From Glaciecola sp034112105 (GTDB lineage Bacteria; Pseudomonadota; Gammaproteobacteria; Enterobacterales; Alteromonadaceae), in NCBI GenBank assembly GCA_034112105.1, contig JAWUVZ010000101.1, positions 1 to 44,116 of the forward strand: a stretch of 44,116 bases of DNA, in the 5' to 3' direction. This document shows positions 16,521-24,734 of this stretch, one piece after another; position 1 is the first letter of the stretch; every line of letters starts with the position of its first letter. The notes beneath the pieces were generated by a model. It was not told the DNA's origin, made no database searches, and saw only the letters and a program-made list of their open reading frames with translations. Position numbers and translations under genes: made by a program.

Positions 16521-17933
16521 TTAGAGCTTTCTAGCCTTAAAACGCTTCCCTTTAATGCGGCGCTCACGAAACTGACTTAATGCCCGCTTTACGCTTCTAG
16601 CTTTTATCGCAATATAAGTATTACGAGCCGAAATAGAGATTTTACCAATATCTTCGCCCGGTACTTCAGCTTCTTTAGTTAACGCTCCTAAAATATCTCC
16701 GGCTCGCAACTTGTCACGTTTACCGCCATCCACCGCGATACAAACAAATTCAGGCTCTCTTATGCGGTTTGCGTGAAAGCGCACACCTTGAATATGAAGT
16801 TTGCTGATTTTCGCATCTGTTTTTGCTGCGATCTCGTCTAACCTGCGTTCTTCAGCATCATCAATTAACGTAATAGCTAAGCCTTTCTCTTCGGCTCGCC
16901 CTGTGCGTCCAATTCGATGCGTGTGAGTATCGATGTCTTCGCTTACTCTGTGGTTAATGATTAAATCAACACGTTCAATGTCGAGTCCACGCGCAGCAAC
17001 ATCAGTCGCCACTAACACGCTGACGGTTTTATTCGCAAATCTAGCGAGTACCTGGCTACGTTCAGACTGTTCCAAATCACCATGCAACCCTACAGCAGCG
17101 AATCCCATTTGGTATAACTCTTCACTGAGCTCTCGAGTTTCACGTCTTGTACGACAAAATACAATAGTTGACTCTATTTGATGATGGGTCAGCAAAGCTG
17201 CTACCGCCTGAGTCCGATGTTCATTGCTAATACGATAAGCTTGTTGTTCTATATTCGGCGCTGACTGCCCGTCTTCAACCTTTATGATTTTTGCATTGCG
17301 TTGGTATTGATCGGTAATACTTTTTATTTGGTCCGGAAAAGTAGCCGAAAATAACAAAGTTTGTCTTGTTGCAGCTGAAGCTGTTTGTGAAAGATGGTGC
17401 ATAACCACTCGCATCTCGTCTTCAAAACCCATATCAAGCATGCGATCAGCTTCATCAAGGACAAAACAATTTACCTTTTTTAAGCTTAATGTGCGCTTGC
17501 CAATATGGTCCATAATACGGCCCGGTGTGCCAACCACCACATTAGCACCATAACGTAATGATATTATTTGTGGACCCATAGGCATTCCACCCACTAACGC
17601 CACCACTTTTAAATTAGACATCCGTTTTGCCAATATACGAATTTGCTCAGCCACTTGTTCCGCTAATTCGCGTGTTGGACACATAATAAGCGCTTGCGGA
17701 TTTTTAGCCTCGACATCGATTTTGCTTAGCAGCCCCAATCCAAACGCGAGTGTTTTACCGCTACCTGTTTTCGCTTGCACGGCAACATCAGCCCCTGCCA
17801 ATACATCAGGTAAGCACGCTTGTTGAGTTTGTGTCATTTGCGTAAACTCTACGGCATTTAAGGCTTCCATCAAAGGTTCTGATAAACCCAAGCTAGAAAA
17901 TGAAGTTGCGCTATTTGCAGCAGTTGATGTCAT
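16521..17933 (-). CDS. dbpA: ATP-dependent RNA helicase DbpA
   Basis: The 470-residue DEAD-box helicase has Q-motif-like FTQMTQTQQ, motif I AKTGSGKT, PTRELAEQ, DEAD inside VLDEADRMLD, SAT, and HRIGRTGR. It ends with a basic C-terminal DbpA RNA-binding domain. In E. coli DbpA is targeted by this domain to hairpin 92 of 23S rRNA and acts in large-subunit assembly. The ATG at 17933 is chosen because it overlaps the pyrC stop as ATGA, implying translational coupling. An ATG four codons upstream (17945) is also possible. Confidence 0.93.
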   Translation of the reverse strand: MTSTAANSATSFSSLGLSEPLMEALNAVEFTQMTQTQQACLPDVLAGADVAVQAKTGSGKTLAFGLGLLSKIDVEAKNPQALIMCPTRELAEQVAEQIRILAKRMSNLKVVALVGGMPMGPQIISLRYGANVVVGTPGRIMDHIGKRTLSLKKVNCFVLDEADRMLDMGFEDEMRVVMHHLSQTASAATRQTLLFSATFPDQIKSITDQYQRNAKIIKVEDGQSAPNIEQQAYRISNEHRTQAVAALLTHHQIESTIVFCRTRRETRELSEELYQMGFAAVGLHGDLEQSERSQVLARFANKTVSVLVATDVAARGLDIERVDLIINHRVSEDIDTHTHRIGRTGRAEEKGLAITLIDDAEERRLDEIAAKTDAKISKLHIQGVRFHANRIREPEFVCIAVDGGKRDKLRAGDILGALTKEAEVPGEDIGKISISARNTYIAIKARSVKRALSQFRERRIKGKRFKARKL

Positions 17934-18976
17934 GCTAATTTCCATTGTAAGGTTTCACCCGCAAAAAACGGCACTATTTCATCGTCCGTGCCATCGTTTG
18001 TGGTTAATTTGATATTGCTAGGAACTTCCCAGCTTTGTTTGTTGAGTGTGATGGTACCTTTATTGCGCGGCAGTCCATAAAAATCCGGACCAAAATGGCT
18101 GGCAAAACCTTCTAGCTTTTCAATGACACCCAAATCTTCAAACACTTTTGCATATAATTCAATCGCACTCCATGCACTGTAGCAACCGGCGCAACCACAG
18201 GCGCTTTCTTTTTTATGCTTTTCATGCGGTGCTGAATCAGTGCCTAAAAAGAATTTTTTTGAACCTGATGCTACGACTTGTCTTAATGCTTGTTGATGGA
18301 TATTACGTTTTAACACCGGTAAGCAATAATTGTGCGGTCGCAAGCCACCTACAAATAAATCGTTGCGATTGAGTAACAAATGCTGAGGCGTTATGGTCGC
18401 GGCCACATTATCGGAAGATTCAAGCACAAAGTCGACGGCTTCTTTCGTAGTAATATGTTCAAAAACAACCTTCAAGTTCGGAAAGTCATTCACAATGTCA
18501 CGTAAATAAGTCTCGATAAACTCTTTCTCGCGGTCAAAAATATCAATATGCGCCTCGGTTACTTCACCATGAATAAGCAACAACATACCCACTTCCTGCA
18601 TCGCTTCAAAAACAGGATATAGCGTCTTTATTCCCTTAACAGCGGCATCAGAATTAGTTGTCGCCCCAGCTGGGTATAGTTTGGATGCAACAATACCTGC
18701 AACTTTCGCATTTTTGATTTCTTGTGTGGAAGTTTGATTAGTCAGGAACAACGTCACCAGTGGCTCAAATTCAATACCAGGGGGCACTGCATCTAAAATA
18801 CGTTGTTTATAATCTAATGCCATTTGAGTTGTCGTAACCGGAGGCACCAAGTTAGGCATAGCGATAGCGCGTTTAAAACAACGAGCCGTTGCCGGCACAG
18901 TTTCTTTTAGCATTTCGCCGTCGCGAAAATGCAAATGCCAATCGTCTGGGGTTTGGATAGTAAGCGTTGTCGTCAT
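17930..18976 (-). CDS. pyrC: Dihydroorotase, class II
   Basis: From the ATG at 18976 the enzyme has 348 residues, equal to E. coli PyrC; a frame extension of nine codons to 19003 lacks support. Zinc-site motifs are intact: DWHLHFRDGEML (HxH), ASKLYPAG (carbamylated lysine), IHGEVTE, FEHITTK and GTDSAPH. It cyclises carbamoyl aspartate to dihydroorotate in pyrimidine synthesis. A GGTGGA ribosome-binding site precedes the start. It overlaps dbpA by four bases. Confidence 0.95.
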   Translation of the reverse strand: MTTTLTIQTPDDWHLHFRDGEMLKETVPATARCFKRAIAMPNLVPPVTTTQMALDYKQRILDAVPPGIEFEPLVTLFLTNQTSTQEIKNAKVAGIVASKLYPAGATTNSDAAVKGIKTLYPVFEAMQEVGMLLLIHGEVTEAHIDIFDREKEFIETYLRDIVNDFPNLKVVFEHITTKEAVDFVLESSDNVAATITPQHLLLNRNDLFVGGLRPHNYCLPVLKRNIHQQALRQVVASGSKKFFLGTDSAPHEKHKKESACGCAGCYSAWSAIELYAKVFEDLGVIEKLEGFASHFGPDFYGLPRNKGTITLNKQSWEVPSNIKLTTNDGTDDEIVPFFAGETLQWKLA

Positions 18977-19065
18977 GCCAAGTCCACCGTGCATATGAGT
19001 CAAAATTTATGCACATATTATGCCTTACTTGGGACCTAAACGGGCAAAAAAACCACGTTAATTAA

Positions 19066-19980
19066 TCAGAATTCCAGTTTTTTTAAACTATTTAAGGGAG
19101 TTAAGCTTATTTTTGCCATAAATAAGGGCTTATCTTCCTTGCCATAAGCGATGCATTCTTGGATTATACGTTTTTTACGGCTTGATTCAGGGCCAAATTC
19201 ATTAGCGTCATCTGAAATATCCGGGCCCACAAGAATATTAATGGGGTCGTTACTGCGCAATTCTTCTAGCTGCTGTTTATCAATACAGAGTTTCTGACTT
19301 ACATAAATCATAGGGTGGGAAATTAAGTCAATATCTTCAAATATTGCTCTTTCAAGTAATGCTGAGGAAATAAGTCCCAGTGGATACATTTCAGGAAAGT
19401 TCACTTTGTCTGAAAATTCATCTATGAATAAACTCTGTTCAACCCCCGCGCTTGCCAAAAAGTTTTTGGCATTACCAACAATCATATATTTACGTTTTAA
19501 AAAGTAATTTGTACCCGGCACGATCTCCCGGTCTGGCAATGCATTAAGCATATGCATCGGTGGTAGTTTGGCGGGCATTGGCAATGTCATCTGATTACCG
19601 GCGCGCTTGAACCCAACAATGGCGGGTTTCTTATTCGCATTACGAATAAAGCGTCGACTGTAAACACTAGAACCATCGCCACTCGACCACTTTCCCTGTT
19701 TAAGACTGAGACTTATCTCATCATCGGGGCGTACACAATTTGCAAAACTGAATTCATACCCGCTGAATCTAAATTGCTCTGTATCTATCTCATTCACGCT
19801 ATTCATTGCCAGTAGTTTGCACTGATATTCAATAAAACAACCTAACTGAAAGCCAAGTGCTATAGGGCCCTCAAATGGATTTCCGCGCAACCAATGCCAA
19901 CGACTCTTGTCGTGAAACAAGTTCAAATCATCCGTAGAATTTCTTGCAATATCAATATGTAGTTGAGACATTAGTAGCAT
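19066..19980 (-). CDS. MaoC-like (hotdog) protein of unknown function
   Basis: The product is 304 residues. Near the N-terminus, DDLNLFHDKSRW followed by NPFEGPIALGFQLGC matches the hydratase pattern D-x-N-x-x-H and the FxGPIAxGF strand of MaoC-like hotdog enzymes. The length suits a double hotdog fold. This suggests binding or hydrating an acyl thioester, but it is a motif-level guess. The gene is divergent from an OlsF-like double acyltransferase, which hints at a shared role in lipid metabolism. A GAGA ribosome-binding site precedes the ATG at 19980. Confidence 0.65.
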   Translation of the reverse strand: MLLMSQLHIDIARNSTDDLNLFHDKSRWHWLRGNPFEGPIALGFQLGCFIEYQCKLLAMNSVNEIDTEQFRFSGYEFSFANCVRPDDEISLSLKQGKWSSGDGSSVYSRRFIRNANKKPAIVGFKRAGNQMTLPMPAKLPPMHMLNALPDREIVPGTNYFLKRKYMIVGNAKNFLASAGVEQSLFIDEFSDKVNFPEMYPLGLISSALLERAIFEDIDLISHPMIYVSQKLCIDKQQLEELRSNDPINILVGPDISDDANEFGPESSRKKRIIQECIAYGKEDKPLFMAKISLTPLNSLKKLEF

Positions 19981-20299
19981 GCGTTTCTCTCATGTTTATT
20001 ATTTTATTAATGAAATATTTTCAACTTATGACAAAAGTTTAGGCGAGAACAGCTATAATGCGAGCGATCTATTGCCATCTCCTTTGGCTTTATCGGCTTG
20101 CAACAAACAAGCATAAATTTGAGTTAATTATTGGTTTTAATAGAGTATGCCCAAAGTACTTAAGTAAGTGACAATAAATACAAAGGTTAAATAAACCTAA
20201 AAGAAGCACTAACAAAATGAAAGAAAAAAGGATAATCTTGGTCACATTAAAAATCATCATTATCGAAAAGATAGTTCAACATCAAAGACATTGAGATTC
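19981..20299. other. Divergent intergenic region upstream of the OlsF-like gene
   Basis: A TATAAT at 20054-20059 (plus strand) could be a -10 box, giving a leader of about 240 bases, though no good -35 is present. A 25-codon frame (20217-20294), preceded by no clear ribosome-binding site, ends six bases before the ATG at 20300. It could be a leader peptide or chance. Confidence 0.4.
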
Positions 20300-22045
20300 A
20301 TGCAGCGCGCCATTAGTATTCGTAACATCTCTCCAGGGGCTAACTTTGGTAACAAGGTCCTTATCTGGTTTCTCGATCGCCTGCTTGGCATCAAAAAAAT
20401 GGATATGCTCTACCGACAGCATAAAATGCAAGGCTTGAGCAAAGAAGATTTTTCAGATCGACTTATACAAATACTTGAACTTGATATTCAAGGTAAAGAG
20501 GAATTGCAACGAAAAATCCCAAAAACCGGCCCGCTAGTTATTGCTAGTAACCATCCATTTGGTGGTATCGAGGGCGTTATATTAGCACGCATAATTGGCG
20601 AAGTTCGCCCCGACTTGAAAGTACTAGCCAATAAAGGGCTTGGGATTTTTAAGGAAATCTCTGACTATTTTATTTTTACTAACCCCCTGTCTCCAAACGA
20701 TCCCAAAAATGGCCCTTCGTTGCGTCAATGTGTAAAACACGTTCAATCACAAGGCGCTTTACTCATTTTCCCTGCGGGCAAGGTGTCTTATTATCAGAAG
20801 GCTAAGTCCGGTATCAGTGAGCATATTTGGAATAAACTGGTTGGGCGCCTGGTAAGTATTGACCAGTGTCAATACGTTCCTATTTTCATCAACGGTGAAA
20901 ATAGTCGTAGCTTTTATCGTATTGAAAAAGTGTATTTTAAACTAAGAATGCTCTTGTTGGGTCGTGAATTACTTAATAAAACGGGTGCTAAAATTGTTAT
21001 TAAGACCGGCAGTGCCATAGAAGAAAAACAGTTCGATAAACAGCTAAATCATGCCGACAAAGCGATGCTATGCAGGGCATTAAGTTATGCTCAAGATCAA
21101 CGCTGGAGATATCAATGGCCTGCAGATTCATTAATTGGGCAATTACCCATTATTGAAGAAATTAAAACAGAAAAATTAGTCACTGAGGTTGAGGCTCTAC
21201 CAAGCGACCAACTGTTACTTGAAAATAACGATTATTCGGTTTATTTCGGCTATCAATCACAGCTTCCCTCAGTCGTTCAGGAAATCGCTCGATTGCGCGA
21301 AATCGTTTTTCGAATGCATAATGAAGGTAGTGGACAACCTATAGATACTGATGAATTTGACGCAACCTACACTCACCTTTTTATTATCAAAAATGTGAAT
21401 CATAAAATAGTCGGCGCATATCGAATCGGATTCACGGACAAGTTAACCGAGAAACAGGGGCCCGCTGGTCTGTATTTGCATAAAATGTTCAATTTCAAAC
21501 CCAGCTTTGCAAATCAACAAGGCCCCTGCATGGAAATGGGACGCTCATTTCTAATCCCAGAAATGCAAGGTTCCTATCAAGGTCTGCTATTGCTTTGGAA
21601 AGGTATAGGCCGGCTTGCCGCTAAGTTCCCACAATATCGGACATTGTATGGAACGGTATCAATTAGCAAGTTATTTGACCCACGCAGTGTAAAACTCATC
21701 GCACAAGCGTTTGTCGATAACAAAAGCGCGACTCAAGTAGAACCGATCAATTCATTTGAATTTGATAGTCATCGGGAAATAGACGAGTTAGCGCAAAAAG
21801 TTAATTTACGAGAACAGCTGACTGCATTTTTAACTAGTATTGAAGAAGATGGAAAAGACATTCCAGTTTTAGCGCGTCAATATCTAAAAATGGGCGCTAA
21901 ATTTCATGCTTTAGGCATTGATAAGAGTTTCAATCACACCCCAGGTTTATTGCTCAGTGTGCATTTTCCAAGTGCACCAGAGAAGTTATTAAAATTGTAT
22001 GTTGGGGAGAACTACAAGGCTTATCGTGATTGGGACGCCAATTAA
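20300..22045 (+). CDS. OlsF-like bifunctional acyltransferase (PlsC-like plus GNAT-like)
   Basis: The 581-residue protein has two acyltransferase halves. The N-terminal half is PlsC/hemolysin-like (SNHPFGGIEG, FPAGKVSYYQ). The C-terminal half is a GNAT-like domain of the OlsB/ornithine N-acyltransferase type (LREIVFRMHNEG, DATYTHLFII, CMEMGRSFL). In the known enzyme OlsF, the C-terminal half N-acylates ornithine and the N-terminal half adds the second acyl group to give ornithine lipid, a phosphorus-free membrane lipid. Whether this protein uses ornithine or another amino acid is not visible. The ATG at 20300 is preferred to a TTG at 20291. The divergent neighbour is a MaoC-like protein. Confidence 0.8.
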   Translation: MQRAISIRNISPGANFGNKVLIWFLDRLLGIKKMDMLYRQHKMQGLSKEDFSDRLIQILELDIQGKEELQRKIPKTGPLVIASNHPFGGIEGVILARIIGEVRPDLKVLANKGLGIFKEISDYFIFTNPLSPNDPKNGPSLRQCVKHVQSQGALLIFPAGKVSYYQKAKSGISEHIWNKLVGRLVSIDQCQYVPIFINGENSRSFYRIEKVYFKLRMLLLGRELLNKTGAKIVIKTGSAIEEKQFDKQLNHADKAMLCRALSYAQDQRWRYQWPADSLIGQLPIIEEIKTEKLVTEVEALPSDQLLLENNDYSVYFGYQSQLPSVVQEIARLREIVFRMHNEGSGQPIDTDEFDATYTHLFIIKNVNHKIVGAYRIGFTDKLTEKQGPAGLYLHKMFNFKPSFANQQGPCMEMGRSFLIPEMQGSYQGLLLLWKGIGRLAAKFPQYRTLYGTVSISKLFDPRSVKLIAQAFVDNKSATQVEPINSFEFDSHREIDELAQKVNLREQLTAFLTSIEEDGKDIPVLARQYLKMGAKFHALGIDKSFNHTPGLLLSVHFPSAPEKLLKLYVGENYKAYRDWDAN

Positions 22046-22093
22046 TTACGCTCAACTGCACCGAACTTTATACTAGCCTCTGTTCGAAGTACC

Positions 22094-22119
22094 AAGAGCC
22101 GCAGTGTTGCGGGGTCTTT
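22094..22119. terminator. Possible bidirectional terminator
   Basis: CCGCA-gtgt-TGCGG with outer AAGA/TCTT pairs forms a hairpin between the convergent acyltransferase and PhnA-domain genes. Only a short TTT follows, so strength is doubtful. Confidence 0.4.
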
Positions 22120-22142
22120 ACCAAATTATACTTGGGGCCGAA

Positions 22143-22706
22143 TTAGTTCTTTTTAGTGTAAGCCGCGATAATGACAATTCGTTGGCCATTTACTTTGCCT
22201 TCAATATGCAAAGGATTATCACTAAGGCCAATGTTGCGCACAGGAGTACCTCGTTTAGCGGTGAAATTAGCTCCTTTCACATCTAAGTCTTTAATAATAG
22301 TAACAGCATCACCGGCAGTTAGTGCGACACCGTTAACATCCAGTGTTGCCTCGCGGTCATCCGCTACACCGGCATCTGCCCATGCTTTCGTTTCTCCATC
22401 CACATAGAGCATATCGATTGCGTCTTGCGCCCAAGACTCAGAGCTACATTTGTGCAGCAAACGATAGGCTAATACCTGGACAGCTGGAACCAACGACCAC
22501 ATCGAATCGTTTAAACAGCGCCAATGCTTAAGATCCAACTCAGTATTTTCCTGTATTTGTAGAGAACATGTAGTGCAGACTAAGACGGCACAATTAGCGG
22601 TTTCGTCTGGCGAATGAGGTAATGGATAAACAGACAAATTTTCGGCACTGGTACAAAGCTCGCATTTATTATCACTGCGATCGTGTAAGGTATTTTCTAT
22701 AGACAT
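22143..22706 (-). CDS. PhnA-domain protein
   Basis: The 187-residue protein ends with a PhnA domain (about 120-187: DVNGVALTAGDAVTIIKDL, VRNIGLSDNPLHIEGKVNGQ). Two C-x2-C pairs lie in the N-terminal 50 residues (CELC, CTTC), like a zinc ribbon. E. coli PhnA/YjdM is shorter (about 110 residues). Despite its name, the family's biochemical role is not settled, and no phosphonate genes are nearby. The longer middle part (WSLVPAVQVLAYRLLHK) is typical of the extended version of the family. Confidence 0.88.
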   Translation of the reverse strand: MSIENTLHDRSDNKCELCTSAENLSVYPLPHSPDETANCAVLVCTTCSLQIQENTELDLKHWRCLNDSMWSLVPAVQVLAYRLLHKCSSESWAQDAIDMLYVDGETKAWADAGVADDREATLDVNGVALTAGDAVTIIKDLDVKGANFTAKRGTPVRNIGLSDNPLHIEGKVNGQRIVIIAAYTKKN

Positions 22707-22773
22707 ATCTTCAAACTAAATTGAGTGCATTTGTACGCGTAATAACACGCAAACACACAAAAATTATGTGGAT

Positions 22774-23280
22774 TTAGGCGGAACAAGTTATATACTTAAC
22801 TGTGGTTGGAGCAAAGCCAAAGAATTCGGGTAATGCTTTACCTTGCATATTTCGAATAATACGAATTAACGCATAATGGTGAATAGCGTGACTCGCCACA
22901 AATACGAGTTCCCTTTCTAGCGTCGACTCACAGGATGTCGAATTAGTATGGTTTATATCGATGTCTGTAATTACTTGCACACGCTGATTGAGTAGCTCAG
23001 AGCTGCAAGTTTCTTGTAACCATGTCCTTATGCTCTCGCATTCTGCAATAGCCGATTTCGGAAATTGCTCAACATCACCATGTCGGTTGCGTTTATTGTA
23101 GTTAATTTCACCAAAAGTGCTTGCTGGTTTTAGCGCAAGGAAATGATCAATAATATGACGGACATGAGCACCGATACTGCTTGAAAAATGAGGGGCCAAT
23201 ACTTCTTGGTAATCGGCTAGACTAATGTCATCAAGTAAGCCTATTGCTTGCTCTATTACATCTACATAACTATTTGACAT
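22774..23280 (-). CDS. DinB-family putative metalloprotein
   Basis: The 168-residue product is read from ATG 23280, which has an AGGG ribosome-binding site seven bases upstream; an ATG seven codons earlier (23301) has none. Two helical segments carry spaced histidines, HVRHIIDHFL and ASHAIHHYALI, as in the DinB/YfiT four-helix bundle where three histidines bind a metal. Members include thiol transferases and many unknowns. It lies downstream of a gene-free stretch and is transcribed in the same direction as the PhnA-domain gene, 67 bases away. Confidence 0.82.
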   Translation of the reverse strand: MSNSYVDVIEQAIGLLDDISLADYQEVLAPHFSSSIGAHVRHIIDHFLALKPASTFGEINYNKRNRHGDVEQFPKSAIAECESIRTWLQETCSSELLNQRVQVITDIDINHTNSTSCESTLERELVFVASHAIHHYALIRIIRNMQGKALPEFFGFAPTTVKYITCSA

Positions 23281-23687
23281 CTTATCCCTTTGACTTTTCA
23301 TTGCTTATCACTGCTTGGTGCAAATTTTGATTCATTCGTTAAAATTTACGTGCACATTGTAGACCCTAGACTACTATAAATTATTTCATTTTTATTATAT
23401 TTATCTAAAATTCATTAAAAAATAGTGTTTTTACGACTCAAAATCGATTTTTTATCCATTTAAGAGCAAGCAACTATTTCCTCATACATTAATTTAATGA
23501 CCACCAAAAGAGTGATTTATGCATTTTTACACACTTAAACTTTGCTAATTTATCCCGAATCTCTAAACTGCTATGAAAATAAAACACTCGCCGTGCAATG
23601 ATGAAAACATGCAGCGCAAACATATTCATTTATAAGCAGTGCACGATTGCTGTTACCTTTATCTAACTATTTGCAGAGATTTACAAA
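23281..23687. other. AT-rich intergenic region between divergent genes
   Basis: About 400 bases with no convincing gene. It must hold promoters for the DinB-family gene and the aldo/keto reductase. I could not select reliable -35/-10 pairs, and no strong hairpin or repeat is present. Confidence 0.5.
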
Positions 23688-24659
23688 ATGACCGAAATTC
23701 CTATTCATGAATACTACCCTCAAGCTAGCCAAATTGTTTATGGTTGCATGGGTTTAGGTGGCGGTTGGAGCGATGCTCCCACAGAAGAAAAAGACGTAAA
23801 ACAAGCACAACATATTATTGAGACGTGCCTTGAAAATAAAATTAATACCTTTGATTTAGCCGATATCTATACTTTCGGTAAGGCTGAAGAAGTTTTTGGC
23901 CAAGTGCTGAAAGCAACGCCCTCATTGCGTAAAAATATTGTTTTGCAAACAAAAATTGGCATTAAGCTCACACCAACACATGAAGTAAAACAATATGATT
24001 TATCGCCAGCATGGATAACATCAGCACTACATAACAGTTTGAAACGCTTGCACTCTGAGAATGTAGATATTTTATTTTTACATCGCCCAGACCCCTTGAT
24101 GGACCTTGATGATTCAGCAGAAGTTTTGGAGAAACTGCACAAACAGGGTAAGTTTTCTCACTTGGCGGTTTCGAATATGCATGCAGGTCAGATCGCATGG
24201 CTGCAGTCAGCAATTTCGGTTCCGATTATCGCGAATCAATTACAAATGAGTTTGCAGCACGCAGACTTTGTTGAAGAAAGTATAACAACCAACATGAAAG
24301 AAGGTTGCCATAGCGGATTTCCACGCGGAACGATGGAATTTTGTGAACAACAAAATATACAACTACAAGCATGGTCGCCTCTTGCCAAAGGCATCTTTAC
24401 AGGAAACCCAAGTGACAAACCAACAGCGACTGAACTCGCAACAACAAAGTTATTAACGCAACTTGCTAATCGTTATTCAAGCAATCCAAACGCAATATTA
24501 CTAGCTTGGTTATTAAAGCATCCAATTAATATTCAACCCGTGGTTGGAACGACTAATGCGAAGCGAATTGCAGAGTGCGCGCAGGCTAGTAAGGTGAGTT
24601 TATCGAGAGAAGATTGGTACTTACTGTTCGAAACTGCGCGTGGGCAAGAAGTACCTTAA
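23688..24659 (+). CDS. Aldo/keto reductase (YdhF-like)
   Basis: The 323-residue protein has the AKR catalytic tetrad: D56 and Y61 in FDLADIYTFG, K89 in LQTKIGIK and H132 in LFLHRPDPL. The order and context (YGCMGLGGGW at the start, VVGTTNAKRI near the end) match the YdhF branch of NADPH-dependent reductases. It reduces carbonyl compounds in the cytoplasm; the natural substrate is not known. It stands alone on the plus strand, with a 75-base gap before the GH13-like lipoprotein gene. Confidence 0.92.
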   Translation: MTEIPIHEYYPQASQIVYGCMGLGGGWSDAPTEEKDVKQAQHIIETCLENKINTFDLADIYTFGKAEEVFGQVLKATPSLRKNIVLQTKIGIKLTPTHEVKQYDLSPAWITSALHNSLKRLHSENVDILFLHRPDPLMDLDDSAEVLEKLHKQGKFSHLAVSNMHAGQIAWLQSAISVPIIANQLQMSLQHADFVEESITTNMKEGCHSGFPRGTMEFCEQQNIQLQAWSPLAKGIFTGNPSDKPTATELATTKLLTQLANRYSSNPNAILLAWLLKHPINIQPVVGTTNAKRIAECAQASKVSLSREDWYLLFETARGQEVP

Positions 24660-24734
24660 ACACGTAAAAGCATTTATAAAAAAGTAAGTCACCCTTAAAA
24701 TAATTAGAAATGACGATTCGGAAGCAAAATTTAT

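Noticed and set aside
20217..20294. 25-codon frame just before the OlsF-like gene
   Set aside because: It could be a leader peptide, but no start signal or regulatory structure supports it.
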